NCBI RefSeq assembly: GCF_017312725.1
Contig: NZ_BOPO01000001.1
Coordinates: 1 to 64,000, forward strand
Direction: 5' to 3'
DNA: 64,000 bases
Source of the DNA: Actinocatenispora comari
GTDB lineage: Bacteria > Actinomycetota > Actinomycetes > Mycobacteriales > Micromonosporaceae
Shown: one piece after another, positions 24,761 through 31,874 of the stretch
Position numbering within the stretch: position 1 is the first letter of the stretch
Layout of the letters: each line of letters opens with the position of its first letter
The notes under the pieces: model-generated
What the model was told of the DNA's origin: nothing
Seen by the model: the letters and a program-made list of their open reading frames with translations, nothing else
Database searches by the model: none
Made by a program: the position numbers and the translations under genes

Positions 24761-25342
24761 ATGCAGGGCGGGCACGGTACGGCCGGAGCGGCGGAGGCGA
24801 TGCGGTTCGCCGACGCCGCGGCGTGGGAGTCCTGGCTGGCCGAACACCACGCCGAGGACGGCGGTGCCTGGCTGCTGATCCGGCGCAAGAACGCGGCCGT
24901 ACCGCTGCTCACCATCGACGAGGCCGCCGAGGTGGCGCTCTGCTACGGCTGGATCGACGGCCACCGCCGCGCCCACGACGCCGACTCGTTCCGGCAGCGG
25001 TACTCCCGCCGGCGGCGCGGCAGCCCCTGGTCGCGGGTGAACGTCGAGCGGGCGGAGGCGCTGATCGAGGCCGGCCGGATGCGCGAGCCGGGGTTCGCCG
25101 CGATCCAGGCGGCCCGCGCCGACGGCCGCTGGGACGCCGCGTACGCCCCGCAGCGCGAGGCACCGGTACCGCCCGAACTCGCCGCGGCGCTCGCCGCCGA
25201 CCCGGCCGCGTCGGCCCGCTTCGACGCCCTCGATCGCACCGCCCGCTACCTGCTGGTCCTCCCGCTCCTCAAGGCCCGCACCCCCACCACCCGCCAGCGC
25301 CACCTCACCACCATCCTGTCCCGCCTGACCACCAACCCCTGA
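24761..25342 (+). CDS. YdeI/OmdA-family protein
   Basis: 193 aa. It carries the family signature blocks: LLIRRKNAAVPLLTIDEAAEVALCYGWIDG, then FRQRYSRRRRGSPWSRVNVERAEALIEAGRM, and WDAAYAP. The family (YdeI/OmpD-associated, DUF1905-related) is widespread; it is induced by stress in some bacteria, but no reaction is established. ATG preceded by GGGAGGGG. A second family member is encoded at 63248-63817 with the same block order, so the window holds two paralogues. Confidence 0.85.
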   Translation: MQGGHGTAGAAEAMRFADAAAWESWLAEHHAEDGGAWLLIRRKNAAVPLLTIDEAAEVALCYGWIDGHRRAHDADSFRQRYSRRRRGSPWSRVNVERAEALIEAGRMREPGFAAIQAARADGRWDAAYAPQREAPVPPELAAALAADPAASARFDALDRTARYLLVLPLLKARTPTTRQRHLTTILSRLTTNP

Positions 25343-25465
25343 CGACCGGCCAGGGCACGCGAAGCGGGCAAGCTCCCGCTGCATGAACTGCGGCCAGCGA
25401 AAAACGAGCCGGCATTGGGCGGGTACCACGAGGTGCGGAGCGGTCGCCGTACGGAAAGGTGGGGC

Positions 25466-25786
25466 ATGCACTGCTGCGATGCGATGAGCCGGCACGCCAA
25501 CGCGACCTGCGACGAGCACGAGGATCCGTTCGACTGCCCGGACGCAGTGATCAGGTTCGACCCGAGATTCCAGGAGTACGGGCTCATCATCCACGACGGC
25601 GGCAGCTCGAGCAGCATCATCGCCTTCTGCCCCTGGTGTGGGCATCGGCTACCCGAGTCACAACGGGACCGCTGGTTCGACGAGCTCGAGCGCCACGGCA
25701 TCGACCCATGGGAGGACGACGTCCCGCCGGAGTTCGAAGACGATCGCCGGCTCGGGCTCAAACGTCCCGGGTCGCCATGCCGCTGA
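25466..25786 (+). CDS. DUF6980-family small protein
   Basis: 106 aa beginning MHCCDAMSRH, with FDCPDAVIRFDPRFQEYGLI, HDGGSSSS and FCPWCGHRLPESQRDRWFDEL; the four Cys (CC near the start, CPWC) suggest zinc binding. This matches the DUF6980 pattern. The function is not established; I infer from similar small loci that such genes often lie near toxin or immunity genes. The start at 25466 is preceded by GGAAAGGTGGGG. Base composition and codon choice are less GC-extreme than in neighbouring genes, compatible with acquisition. Confidence 0.72.
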   Translation: MHCCDAMSRHANATCDEHEDPFDCPDAVIRFDPRFQEYGLIIHDGGSSSSIIAFCPWCGHRLPESQRDRWFDELERHGIDPWEDDVPPEFEDDRRLGLKRPGSPCR

Positions 25787-26003
25787 CTCGGCTGACCTTC
25801 GGTCAATTGCGCAAGGCCGCGAGCATTGGGCGCTCGCGCTGCTCCACGAGTACGGCGTACCGCTCGGTTGGCCGCCGTCGATGCCGCAGCCGCCGGCGTG
25901 GGACAGCGTGACGATCTCAATGATCTGGGAACTGCAGGACGCGATCCCCAAACTGATCGCCGCCCGCCGCTCATACGACGAACTCGCCCGCGCCGACGGC
26001 TAG
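25777..26003 (+). pseudogene. small ORF broken by a one-base frameshift
   Basis: From the ATG at 25777 (overlapping the DUF6980 stop) the frame reads MPLTRLTFGQLRKAAS and then loses sense; the neighbouring frame continues EHWALALLHEYGVPLGWPPS to the stop at 26003. Adding one base near 25825 would restore a protein of about 75 aa. The second half looks like a real protein (balanced residues, WPP motif), so this is a recent frameshift or a sequencing error. I do not recognise the family. Confidence 0.6.
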
Positions 26004-26119
26004 GCCCCCAGCGACCGCGGCACCCATAAGGCCGATCGGTTCGTGACAGGCTGCGATCCGGGTTCGAAGTACCCGCATCGCGGAGCCCGGTGTGGTGGTG
26101 CGAAGTGGATGATGGCTCA

Positions 26120-26608
26120 GTGACGAAGATCGATGACGACCACGTGAAGGTCCACTTCCGCATGGACGTGGATGAGGACGGTTGGCCACCGGCCAGCGTC
26201 GAGAGTCTATGGGCGGTGGACCTCGGCGACCGCACGGTGCGGTTGGACAACACGCCCTGGTTTGCCCGCGGAGTCGCCAGCCAGGACATCGTCCGGGTGC
26301 ACCCGGACGAGGACGGTGTTCTCTGGGCCGGGGAGACAGTCCAGCCCTCGCAGAACTGCACCATCCGGCTCATCGTGCTGAAGGACGGTGGATCTGCTGC
26401 CGCGCTACAGAGCGTGCTGGAGCTTTTCCATCGCCTCGGCACGACGGGCGAAGGCATCGAGCAGTTCCGGATGGTCGCCCTGGAGGTTCCCCCGCAGGCA
26501 GACCTGCCGAAAATCCGGCAGCTGTTGGAGCACGGCGCGACGGAGGAGTGGTGGCACTGGGAAGAAGGGTGCATCACCGCCGCCTGGAAAGCTGCCGCGC
26601 GGTCGTGA
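26120..26608 (+). CDS. DUF4265-family protein
   Basis: 162 aa from the GTG at 26120; a GTG at 26090 would add ten residues. It contains DEDGWPPASVESLWAVDLG, RLDNTPWFARGVASQDIVRV and, in the C-terminal half, HRLGTTGEGIEQFRMVALEVPP, the layout of DUF4265 proteins. Function is unknown; members occur singly or near toxin and immunity loci. The stop overlaps the GTG of the next fragment. Composition is less GC-biased than the genome style nearby, as for the DUF6980 gene. Confidence 0.72.
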   Translation: MTKIDDDHVKVHFRMDVDEDGWPPASVESLWAVDLGDRTVRLDNTPWFARGVASQDIVRVHPDEDGVLWAGETVQPSQNCTIRLIVLKDGGSAAALQSVLELFHRLGTTGEGIEQFRMVALEVPPQADLPKIRQLLEHGATEEWWHWEEGCITAAWKAAARS

Positions 26609-26877
26609 GAACGACGGCGCCGCGCAACTACGCGCTGGACCTGCTGGCCGAGGCGATCGGCTACCGGATCCCGATCGTGGTCCTCCCGTTCGTGAACACC
26701 AACCTCGCCGAACGCGCGACTTTCCGGCGTAGCGTGGCGGCGTTGCGCACCGAGGGGGTCCGCATCATGCTCGGCCCCGGCGAATGGCAGCCACATCCGC
26801 CCGGCGCCGGCTCGGATCGTCTGCACGAGTTCCCGTGGTCTCGGGCGCTCGACCGGGTCACGCGGGCGGCGCCCTGA
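26605..26877 (+). pseudogene. C-terminal fragment of a flavoprotein (PF02441-like)
   Basis: 90 residues starting VRTTAPRNYALDLLAEAIGYRIPIVVLPFVNTN and ending LHEFPWSRALDRV. This corresponds to the second half of about 180-aa actinobacterial flavoproteins; the first half with the FMN-binding and active-site region is missing. The frame opens by overlap with the DUF4265 stop (GTGA), which looks like a recombination junction rather than a designed operon. It may still be translated, but it should not bind flavin normally. Confidence 0.6.
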
Positions 26878-26919
26878 ATTGTGGTTGTTGGGGAGGAGCC
26901 GGGTCGTTAGCTTGCCCGG

Positions 26920-27804
26920 GTGACGTATCTGAGCCCGCTGGGGTACCTGCTGGGTGTGGAAGGTGTCGCGCTGCTGCGCGGGATGCGGGAAGGTACCGGC
27001 GACCGGACGTTCGTCGAGGCCCGGCTGGCCGAGATCCGCGAGCTGCTCGCCGATCCGACGTTGCGGGCCGCCGGTGGCCTGGACGCGGTGCCGGGCGGGA
27101 TCGGTACCGACCAGGTGTACGACGAGTGGGCCGCGCACTACGACGGCCCGAACTCGATGATCGACCTCGAACAGCCGCTGGTGCGCGAGATCCTCGCCGG
27201 GTTGCCGGTCGGTACCGCTCTCGACGCCGCCTGCGGCACCGGCCGGCACGCCGAGTACCTCGCCGGGCTCGGTCACCGCGTTATCGGGGTCGACGCCAAC
27301 CCGCGGATGCTCGCGGTCGCCGCAGCGAAACTGCCCGAGCTGGACCTGCGCCGGGGCATGCTCGACGCACTCCCGCTGGGCGACGACTCGGTCGATCTGG
27401 TGGTGTGCGGCCTGGCCCTGTGCCACACGCCGGACCTCGCCCCGGTGTTCGCCGAGTTCGCGCGGGTGCTCCGACCCGGCGGGCACCTGGTCGTCTCGGA
27501 CCCGCACCAGGTGTTGTCGTACCTGCGCCCCACGCTGCCGCGCGCGCCGGGGCCGGACGGGCGGCGATCGATCCTCGTCGAGTACCACCGGCCGCTGAGC
27601 GCCTACCTCACCGCGGCACTCCGGTACGGTTTCCAGCTCCGGCACTGTGCCGAGCCCCAGGCGGAGCGGCCGGAACGGCCCACGGTAGCGCCGCCGATGC
27701 CGACCGAGGTCGGCTGGGCACTGCTCGACCAGGTACCCGAGGCCGCGGCGGTGGCGCTGAGCGTCCCGTCCGTCGTGCTGCTGCACCTGCAGTCGCCCGG
27801 GTGA
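26920..27804 (+). CDS. class I SAM-dependent methyltransferase
   Basis: 294 aa from GTG. The SAM-binding core is ALDAACGTGRHAEYLAGLGH (about 101-120), followed by VIGVDANPRML and the post-motif VDLVVCGLALCHTPDL, as in UbiE/Methyltransf_11 proteins. An N-terminal helical part of about 80 residues precedes the core. It methylates a small molecule of unknown identity. It ends 12 bp before the convergent Smr gene. Confidence 0.88.
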   Translation: MTYLSPLGYLLGVEGVALLRGMREGTGDRTFVEARLAEIRELLADPTLRAAGGLDAVPGGIGTDQVYDEWAAHYDGPNSMIDLEQPLVREILAGLPVGTALDAACGTGRHAEYLAGLGHRVIGVDANPRMLAVAAAKLPELDLRRGMLDALPLGDDSVDLVVCGLALCHTPDLAPVFAEFARVLRPGGHLVVSDPHQVLSYLRPTLPRAPGPDGRRSILVEYHRPLSAYLTAALRYGFQLRHCAEPQAERPERPTVAPPMPTEVGWALLDQVPEAAAVALSVPSVVLLHLQSPG

Positions 27805-27816
27805 ACGGGCCCGCGG

Positions 27817-28071
27817 CTACTTGTGGCGGAAGTGGACGAAGAGGCGGCCGAAGTTGCGGGAGTCCTTTTCGACCCGGTGGTAGAGCGGCTTGATGTCGCG
27901 GCGGTCGAGAAAGCGCAGCACCCGCTTCTTGAGCTGGCCGGAGCCCTTGCCGGGGATGATTTCGACCAGGGTGGCCTTCTTGGCCAGGGCCTCCTGGATG
28001 ATGTCGTTGAGGGCGCGATCGATGTCCTGACCGCGGTTGAAGATGTCGTGCAGGTCGAGCTTGAGCTTCAT
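27817..28071 (-). CDS. small stand-alone Smr-domain protein
   Basis: 84 aa. LKLDLHDI at the N-terminus and LVEIIPGKGSGQLKKRVLRFL (residues 35-55) match the LDLH and GxGxG motifs of Smr domains, which act as nucleic-acid-binding or endonuclease modules in MutS2 and related proteins. Here it stands alone. The ATG overlaps the stop of the DUF2891 gene, making it the last gene of that operon. Confidence 0.85.
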   Translation of the reverse strand: MKLKLDLHDIFNRGQDIDRALNDIIQEALAKKATLVEIIPGKGSGQLKKRVLRFLDRRDIKPLYHRVEKDSRNFGRLFVHFRHK

Positions 28072-29216
28072 CGCGTCCCCTCCTGGTTCGCCCCCACGGT
28101 ACCCGGGTCGTCTGCCAGGGCGAGACAGGCGAAGGTGGCGAGCCAGTGCGCGGTGAGGAAGCTGCCGCTGGTGAGCGCGCCGAGGCAGCGCTGCGTCTCG
28201 GTCTCGGCGAGGGTACGAAACGGCGCCACCCGCGGGTCGTCCGCCGGCAGCGCGGCGGCGAGTGCGCGCAGCTGCCAGGCGCGGGACAGGCCCAGCCCGT
28301 ACAGGTGGGACTGCTGGCTGTCGCCGGGGTCGAGCGGCGCGACCGGTCGCAGTCCCAGCGACTGGCCGGCATCGAGGCCCGCACCCGGACCGGCTGCACT
28401 CGCCTCGGCACCACCGGCTTCCGGCGCGTTCCGACCGGCGGCACTCAGCTCGGCCGCACCGGCTTCCGGCGGGTGAGGACCGGCCGCCGGCGGGAGGAAG
28501 TTCGTGAGCCAGGCCGGGAACTCGCCGGCGGGGAGGACCCGGCGCATCAGGTCGGCTTCGGACAGGCCGGCGGACAGGAAGTCCTGGCCGCTCGGTTCCC
28601 AGCCGATCGGGTAGTCGCGATCGCCGCGGTACCAGTCGTTCGCGCGATCCCGGAGGCGGGCGGCCAGCGTCTCGTCGCCGCGCGCCTGCGCGCCGTCGAG
28701 CAGCAGCGACAGCGCGAACGCGGTGTTGGCGTGGGTACCGTGCCGGACCGGCGCCGGGGTGCGGTCGAGCCAGCGGAGGGCGAGCGACGACACCGCGTCG
28801 GCGAGCGGGCCGAGCGCGGCCGACCAGCGGGCCCCGGCGGGGCAGCGGTCGGCGACGCCGGCCAGCACGTACGCCCAGGCCCACCCGTACGGTCGCTCGA
28901 ACTCCGGGTGCGAGCGCAGGTAGTCGGCCTCGACCCGGATCGCCGCCGGGGTGAGCGTCTCCCCGAGCGCCGCCTCCACCGCAGCCACGTCGATCCACTG
29001 TGGATAGTCGGTGCGCAGCCGGATCAGCAGCCAGTGCATGTGCACGCAGGAATGCCAGTCGTACGCGCCACCGAACGCCGGATGCAGCCGGCGGGGTCGC
29101 CAGGTGTCGTCCGGGCCGGCCGTGACGTGCTGGCTCGCGTACGGGAACTCGGTGCGGATGTTGCGGATCGCGGTCTCCGCGAGGGTTCCGGCGAGCTCCG
29201 CCAACCGCTCACTCAC
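28068..29216 (-). CDS. DUF2891-family protein with a low-complexity insert
   Basis: 382 aa with many conserved aromatic/acidic clusters: HPAFGGAYDWHSCVHMHW (about 45-62), EFERPYGWAWAYVLAG, DYPIGWEPSGQDFLSAGL and LTAHWLATFACLAL. This all-helical fold recalls (alpha/alpha) barrel enzymes, but no reaction is known to me. An Ala/Gly/Pro-rich insert (about residues 245-290) interrupts the conserved sequence and is encoded by imperfect DNA repeats (CACCGGCTTCCGGCG). The GTG start overlaps the pcp stop, so it is translated from the peptidase operon. Confidence 0.8.
   Translation of the reverse strand: MSERLAELAGTLAETAIRNIRTEFPYASQHVTAGPDDTWRPRRLHPAFGGAYDWHSCVHMHWLLIRLRTDYPQWIDVAAVEAALGETLTPAAIRVEADYLRSHPEFERPYGWAWAYVLAGVADRCPAGARWSAALGPLADAVSSLALRWLDRTPAPVRHGTHANTAFALSLLLDGAQARGDETLAARLRDRANDWYRGDRDYPIGWEPSGQDFLSAGLSEADLMRRVLPAGEFPAWLTNFLPPAAGPHPPEAGAAELSAAGRNAPEAGGAEASAAGPGAGLDAGQSLGLRPVAPLDPGDSQQSHLYGLGLSRAWQLRALAAALPADDPRVAPFRTLAETETQRCLGALTSGSFLTAHWLATFACLALADDPGTVGANQEGTR
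28994..29004. repeat. TCCACWGTGGA palindrome
   Basis: Exact copy inside the DUF2891 gene. Confidence 0.7.
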
Positions 29217-29833
29217 TGCTCGGCCCCGCCGGAGACCGTGATGTCCACAGTGGACGACAGCGCGGTGTCGACCACGATGCGCAGGCCGCGGGCGATGTCG
29301 GGGACCGACATGCTCGGCGCCGAGCCGTCGGTGACCTGCTCCGGCGCGTACGGGACGTGCACGAACCCGCCGCGCACCGCCGGGAACTCGGTGTCGATCA
29401 GGTGCGCCAGGCCGTAGAACACGTGGTTGCAGACGAACGTACCGGCGGTCTGCGACACCGCCGCCGGGATGCCCGCCGCGCGCAGTGCCGCGACGCACGC
29501 CTTGATCGGCAGCGACGAGAAGTACGCCGCGGGCCCGTCCGGCACGACCGGCTCGTCGATCGGTTGGGCGCCCGCGTTGTCCGGGATGCGCGCGTCGTCG
29601 ACGTTGATCGCCACCCGCTCGACCGACAGCCCGGCGCGGCCGCCGGCGAGCCCGGCGCACACCACCAGCTCCGGCTCGTACCGGTCGATCGCGGCGCGCA
29701 GCGCGGGAATCGAGCCGGCGAACGTGCACGGCAGCTCCACCGCGTGCACACCGTCCATCGTGGACACCGCGGCCCAGGACGGGTTGATGCTCGCCCCACC
29801 GAACGGCTCGAACCCGGTCACCAACACGCTCAC
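29213..29833 (-). CDS. pcp: pyrrolidone-carboxylate (pyroglutamyl) peptidase
   Basis: 206 aa cysteine peptidase of family C15. VLVTGFEPFGGASINPSW (residues 3-20) is the N-terminal signature, LSVERVAINVDDARIPDN carries the catalytic Glu, AGTFVCNHVFYGL the nucleophile Cys and GGFVHVPYAPEQ the His. It removes N-terminal pyroglutamate from peptides, releasing 5-oxoproline. The GTG has GGAGGTGCG upstream. It follows the DUF979/DUF969 membrane pair, an arrangement seen in many bacteria and taken to mean transport of the peptide or of 5-oxoproline. Confidence 0.93.
   Translation of the reverse strand: MSVLVTGFEPFGGASINPSWAAVSTMDGVHAVELPCTFAGSIPALRAAIDRYEPELVVCAGLAGGRAGLSVERVAINVDDARIPDNAGAQPIDEPVVPDGPAAYFSSLPIKACVAALRAAGIPAAVSQTAGTFVCNHVFYGLAHLIDTEFPAVRGGFVHVPYAPEQVTDGSAPSMSVPDIARGLRIVVDTALSSTVDITVSGGAEQ
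29244..29254. repeat. TCCACWGTGGA palindrome
   Basis: Exact copy, extended to GTCCACAGTGGAC, near the 3' end of pcp and only about 240 bp from another copy. Confidence 0.7.
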
Positions 29834-29956
29834 ACCGCACCTCCACGGCACTCCGCCACGACCCGGCGCGCGCACGCGCACCACCCGTGACTCGCTCGTT
29901 CACGCTCGCTCATGCCACGCCTCCGCCGCGCTCGCCGGACCACGAGGAACGGTCGT

Positions 29957-30949
29957 TCACCCGACGACCCCGAAGGCGAACACGTACATCAGGGCCATGT
30001 TGCAGAGCAGCAGCGGGATCGCGGTCGGGATCTGCGCCTTGATCGGACCGTACTTGCTGCGCATCTCCAGCAGGGCGGCCGGGACCAGGTTGAAGTTCGC
30101 GGCCATCGGGGTGCACAGCGTGCCGCAGAAGCCGGCGAGCATCCCGATCGCGAACACCGCGGCCGGGTTGCCGTGGAACTGCTGGATCAGGATCGGCCAG
30201 CCGATCGCCGCGGTCATGATCGGGAACGCCGCGAACGCGTTGCCCATGATGATGGTGAACAGCGCCATGCCCAGGCAGTACACGACGACGCCGCCGATCA
30301 GCGAACCGTGTGGCAGCACGTGGTTGGTCACCGTGCCGACCGCGGTGCCGACGCCGGCGGCGGTGAACAGCTGGCCGAGCGTGGCGAGCATCTGCGGCAG
30401 CACCGCGGCCCAGCCGATCGCCTCCAGCAGCCGGCGGCCCTCCCGCATCGGGGCGAGCACGCCACCGGCGGCGGCGGTCGGGCGCAGCATCACCAGGCCG
30501 ACCGCGACCGCGACGATCGCCGCCACGCCGAGCCCGATCAGCGTCTCCGAACCGGCCTCCAGCAGCGGGGTCGCGCCGATCCGTACCTTCACCAGTACCG
30601 CGGCGAACAGCACGGCGACCGCCGGGATCACCAGCGCGGGGACGAACAGCAGGCTGCCGAACCGGTCCGCGCCGGCCCTGCGCTGCGCGTCGTCCGGCCC
30701 GCCGGCGGTACCGCGGGACAGCTGCCGGGTGCCCACCAGCGCGGCCATCACCAGTACGCCGATGCCCAGCGGCCAGGCGGGTGCGGTCTTGTGCACCACG
30801 AACGTGCCGTACCCGAAGGACACCCCGAGCAGGCCCCAGAACGCGGCGCTGCCGTACCGCTTCGGGTTGCTGCGGTCGCCGACGGTCAGCGCAGCGACGC
30901 CGAGGAAGATGAGCCCGCACAGCCAGTAGAACCACTCGACCTTGATCAC
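29957..30949 (-). CDS. DUF979-family permease component
   Basis: 330 aa with 9 to 10 membrane segments; NxNxxPMAAN-like element CTPMAANFNLVPAALLEM lies in the C-terminal part. DUF979 proteins are nearly always encoded next to DUF969 and pcp. The GTG start overlaps the DUF969 stop (GTGA). The gap of 123 bp to pcp is the only break in the operon. Predicted to form a two-part transporter with DUF969 for a pyroglutamate-related substrate; transport is inferred from context. Confidence 0.88.
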   Translation of the reverse strand: MIKVEWFYWLCGLIFLGVAALTVGDRSNPKRYGSAAFWGLLGVSFGYGTFVVHKTAPAWPLGIGVLVMAALVGTRQLSRGTAGGPDDAQRRAGADRFGSLLFVPALVIPAVAVLFAAVLVKVRIGATPLLEAGSETLIGLGVAAIVAVAVGLVMLRPTAAAGGVLAPMREGRRLLEAIGWAAVLPQMLATLGQLFTAAGVGTAVGTVTNHVLPHGSLIGGVVVYCLGMALFTIIMGNAFAAFPIMTAAIGWPILIQQFHGNPAAVFAIGMLAGFCGTLCTPMAANFNLVPAALLEMRSKYGPIKAQIPTAIPLLLCNMALMYVFAFGVVG

Positions 30950-31656
30950 GGCTGCGGCACCTCCGCGTCGGCCTGCTTCGGCGCGAGCTCGCGCGCCATC
31001 CGGTCGAGCTGGCGGTCCAGCCACAGCAGCCGCGCGCCGTGGATGACGAACGCGCAGATCGCCGTCGGGATCGCCCACAGCGCCACGTGCAGCGCGTCGA
31101 GCTTCAGCCCGTACGTGGAGTCGACGAAGCCGGTGATGAGCAGGATCGAACCGATCGCGACGAAGATGTCCTCGCCGAAGAAGACGCCCACGGTGTCGGC
31201 GCTCGCCGCGTACCCCTTGATCTTCTCGGCCATCGTCGGCGGCACCGAGCCGTACCGGCGGGCCGCCGCGCCCTCGGCCATCGGGTAGATGAGCGGCCGC
31301 ACCGCCTGCGCCGGGCCGCCGATCGAGTTGAGCCCCAGCGCCGCCGTGACCTGCCGGATCAGCTGGTACAGGGTGAGCAGCCGGCCGGTGGTCAGCACGC
31401 CGAGCTTGGCGATCAGCCGGCGTGCCTGTTCCTGCAGGCCGAACCGTTCGATCAGGCCGATCACCGGCAGCACGATGATGAACAGCGTCACCGAGCGGCT
31501 GCCGGCGAACCCGTTGCCGAACGCGTCCAGGATCTTCATCGGCGACAGCCCGCCGAGCAGGCCGGTCACGATGCCGGCGACGGTCACCACCACGAGCGGG
31601 TTGAGCCGTAACGCGAACCCGACCACGACCAGCAGCACACCGATCAACACCAGCAT
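30946..31656 (-). CDS. DUF969-family permease component
   Basis: 236 aa with about six membrane segments (VLIGVLLVVVGFALRL at the start) and the conserved GLNSIGGPAQAVRPLIYPMAEG block. First gene of the leftward DUF969-DUF979-pcp-DUF2891-Smr operon. The ATG at 31656 has GGAGG 6 nt upstream; an in-frame start at 31701 would precede that site and is less likely. Confidence 0.88.
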   Translation of the reverse strand: MLVLIGVLLVVVGFALRLNPLVVVTVAGIVTGLLGGLSPMKILDAFGNGFAGSRSVTLFIIVLPVIGLIERFGLQEQARRLIAKLGVLTTGRLLTLYQLIRQVTAALGLNSIGGPAQAVRPLIYPMAEGAAARRYGSVPPTMAEKIKGYAASADTVGVFFGEDIFVAIGSILLITGFVDSTYGLKLDALHVALWAIPTAICAFVIHGARLLWLDRQLDRMARELAPKQADAEVPQP

Positions 31657-31874
31657 CGCGGCCTCCGTCTCCCGACCACCCGCGTATCCGGTGATTCGCA
31701 CCTTATGGAGATATGCGGTCGCCGCACAAGAGGTCTCGTCGTCGGGGTTCGGTCACGGTCGGTCGAGCCTCCCCGTCCGCCTCGCCGTACCTTGTCGGGT
31801 GGGGGTGGCCCCACCCGACAGTGGCGGGATCGCTGGCTGTGTCCGGAATGGTCGCGCCCCTAGGTTCGGTGGGC

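Noticed and set aside
25777-26003. Programmed ribosomal frameshift in the small ORF
   Set aside because: No slippery heptamer or stimulating structure is visible at the break, and neighbouring genes are also broken, so decay or an indel is simpler.
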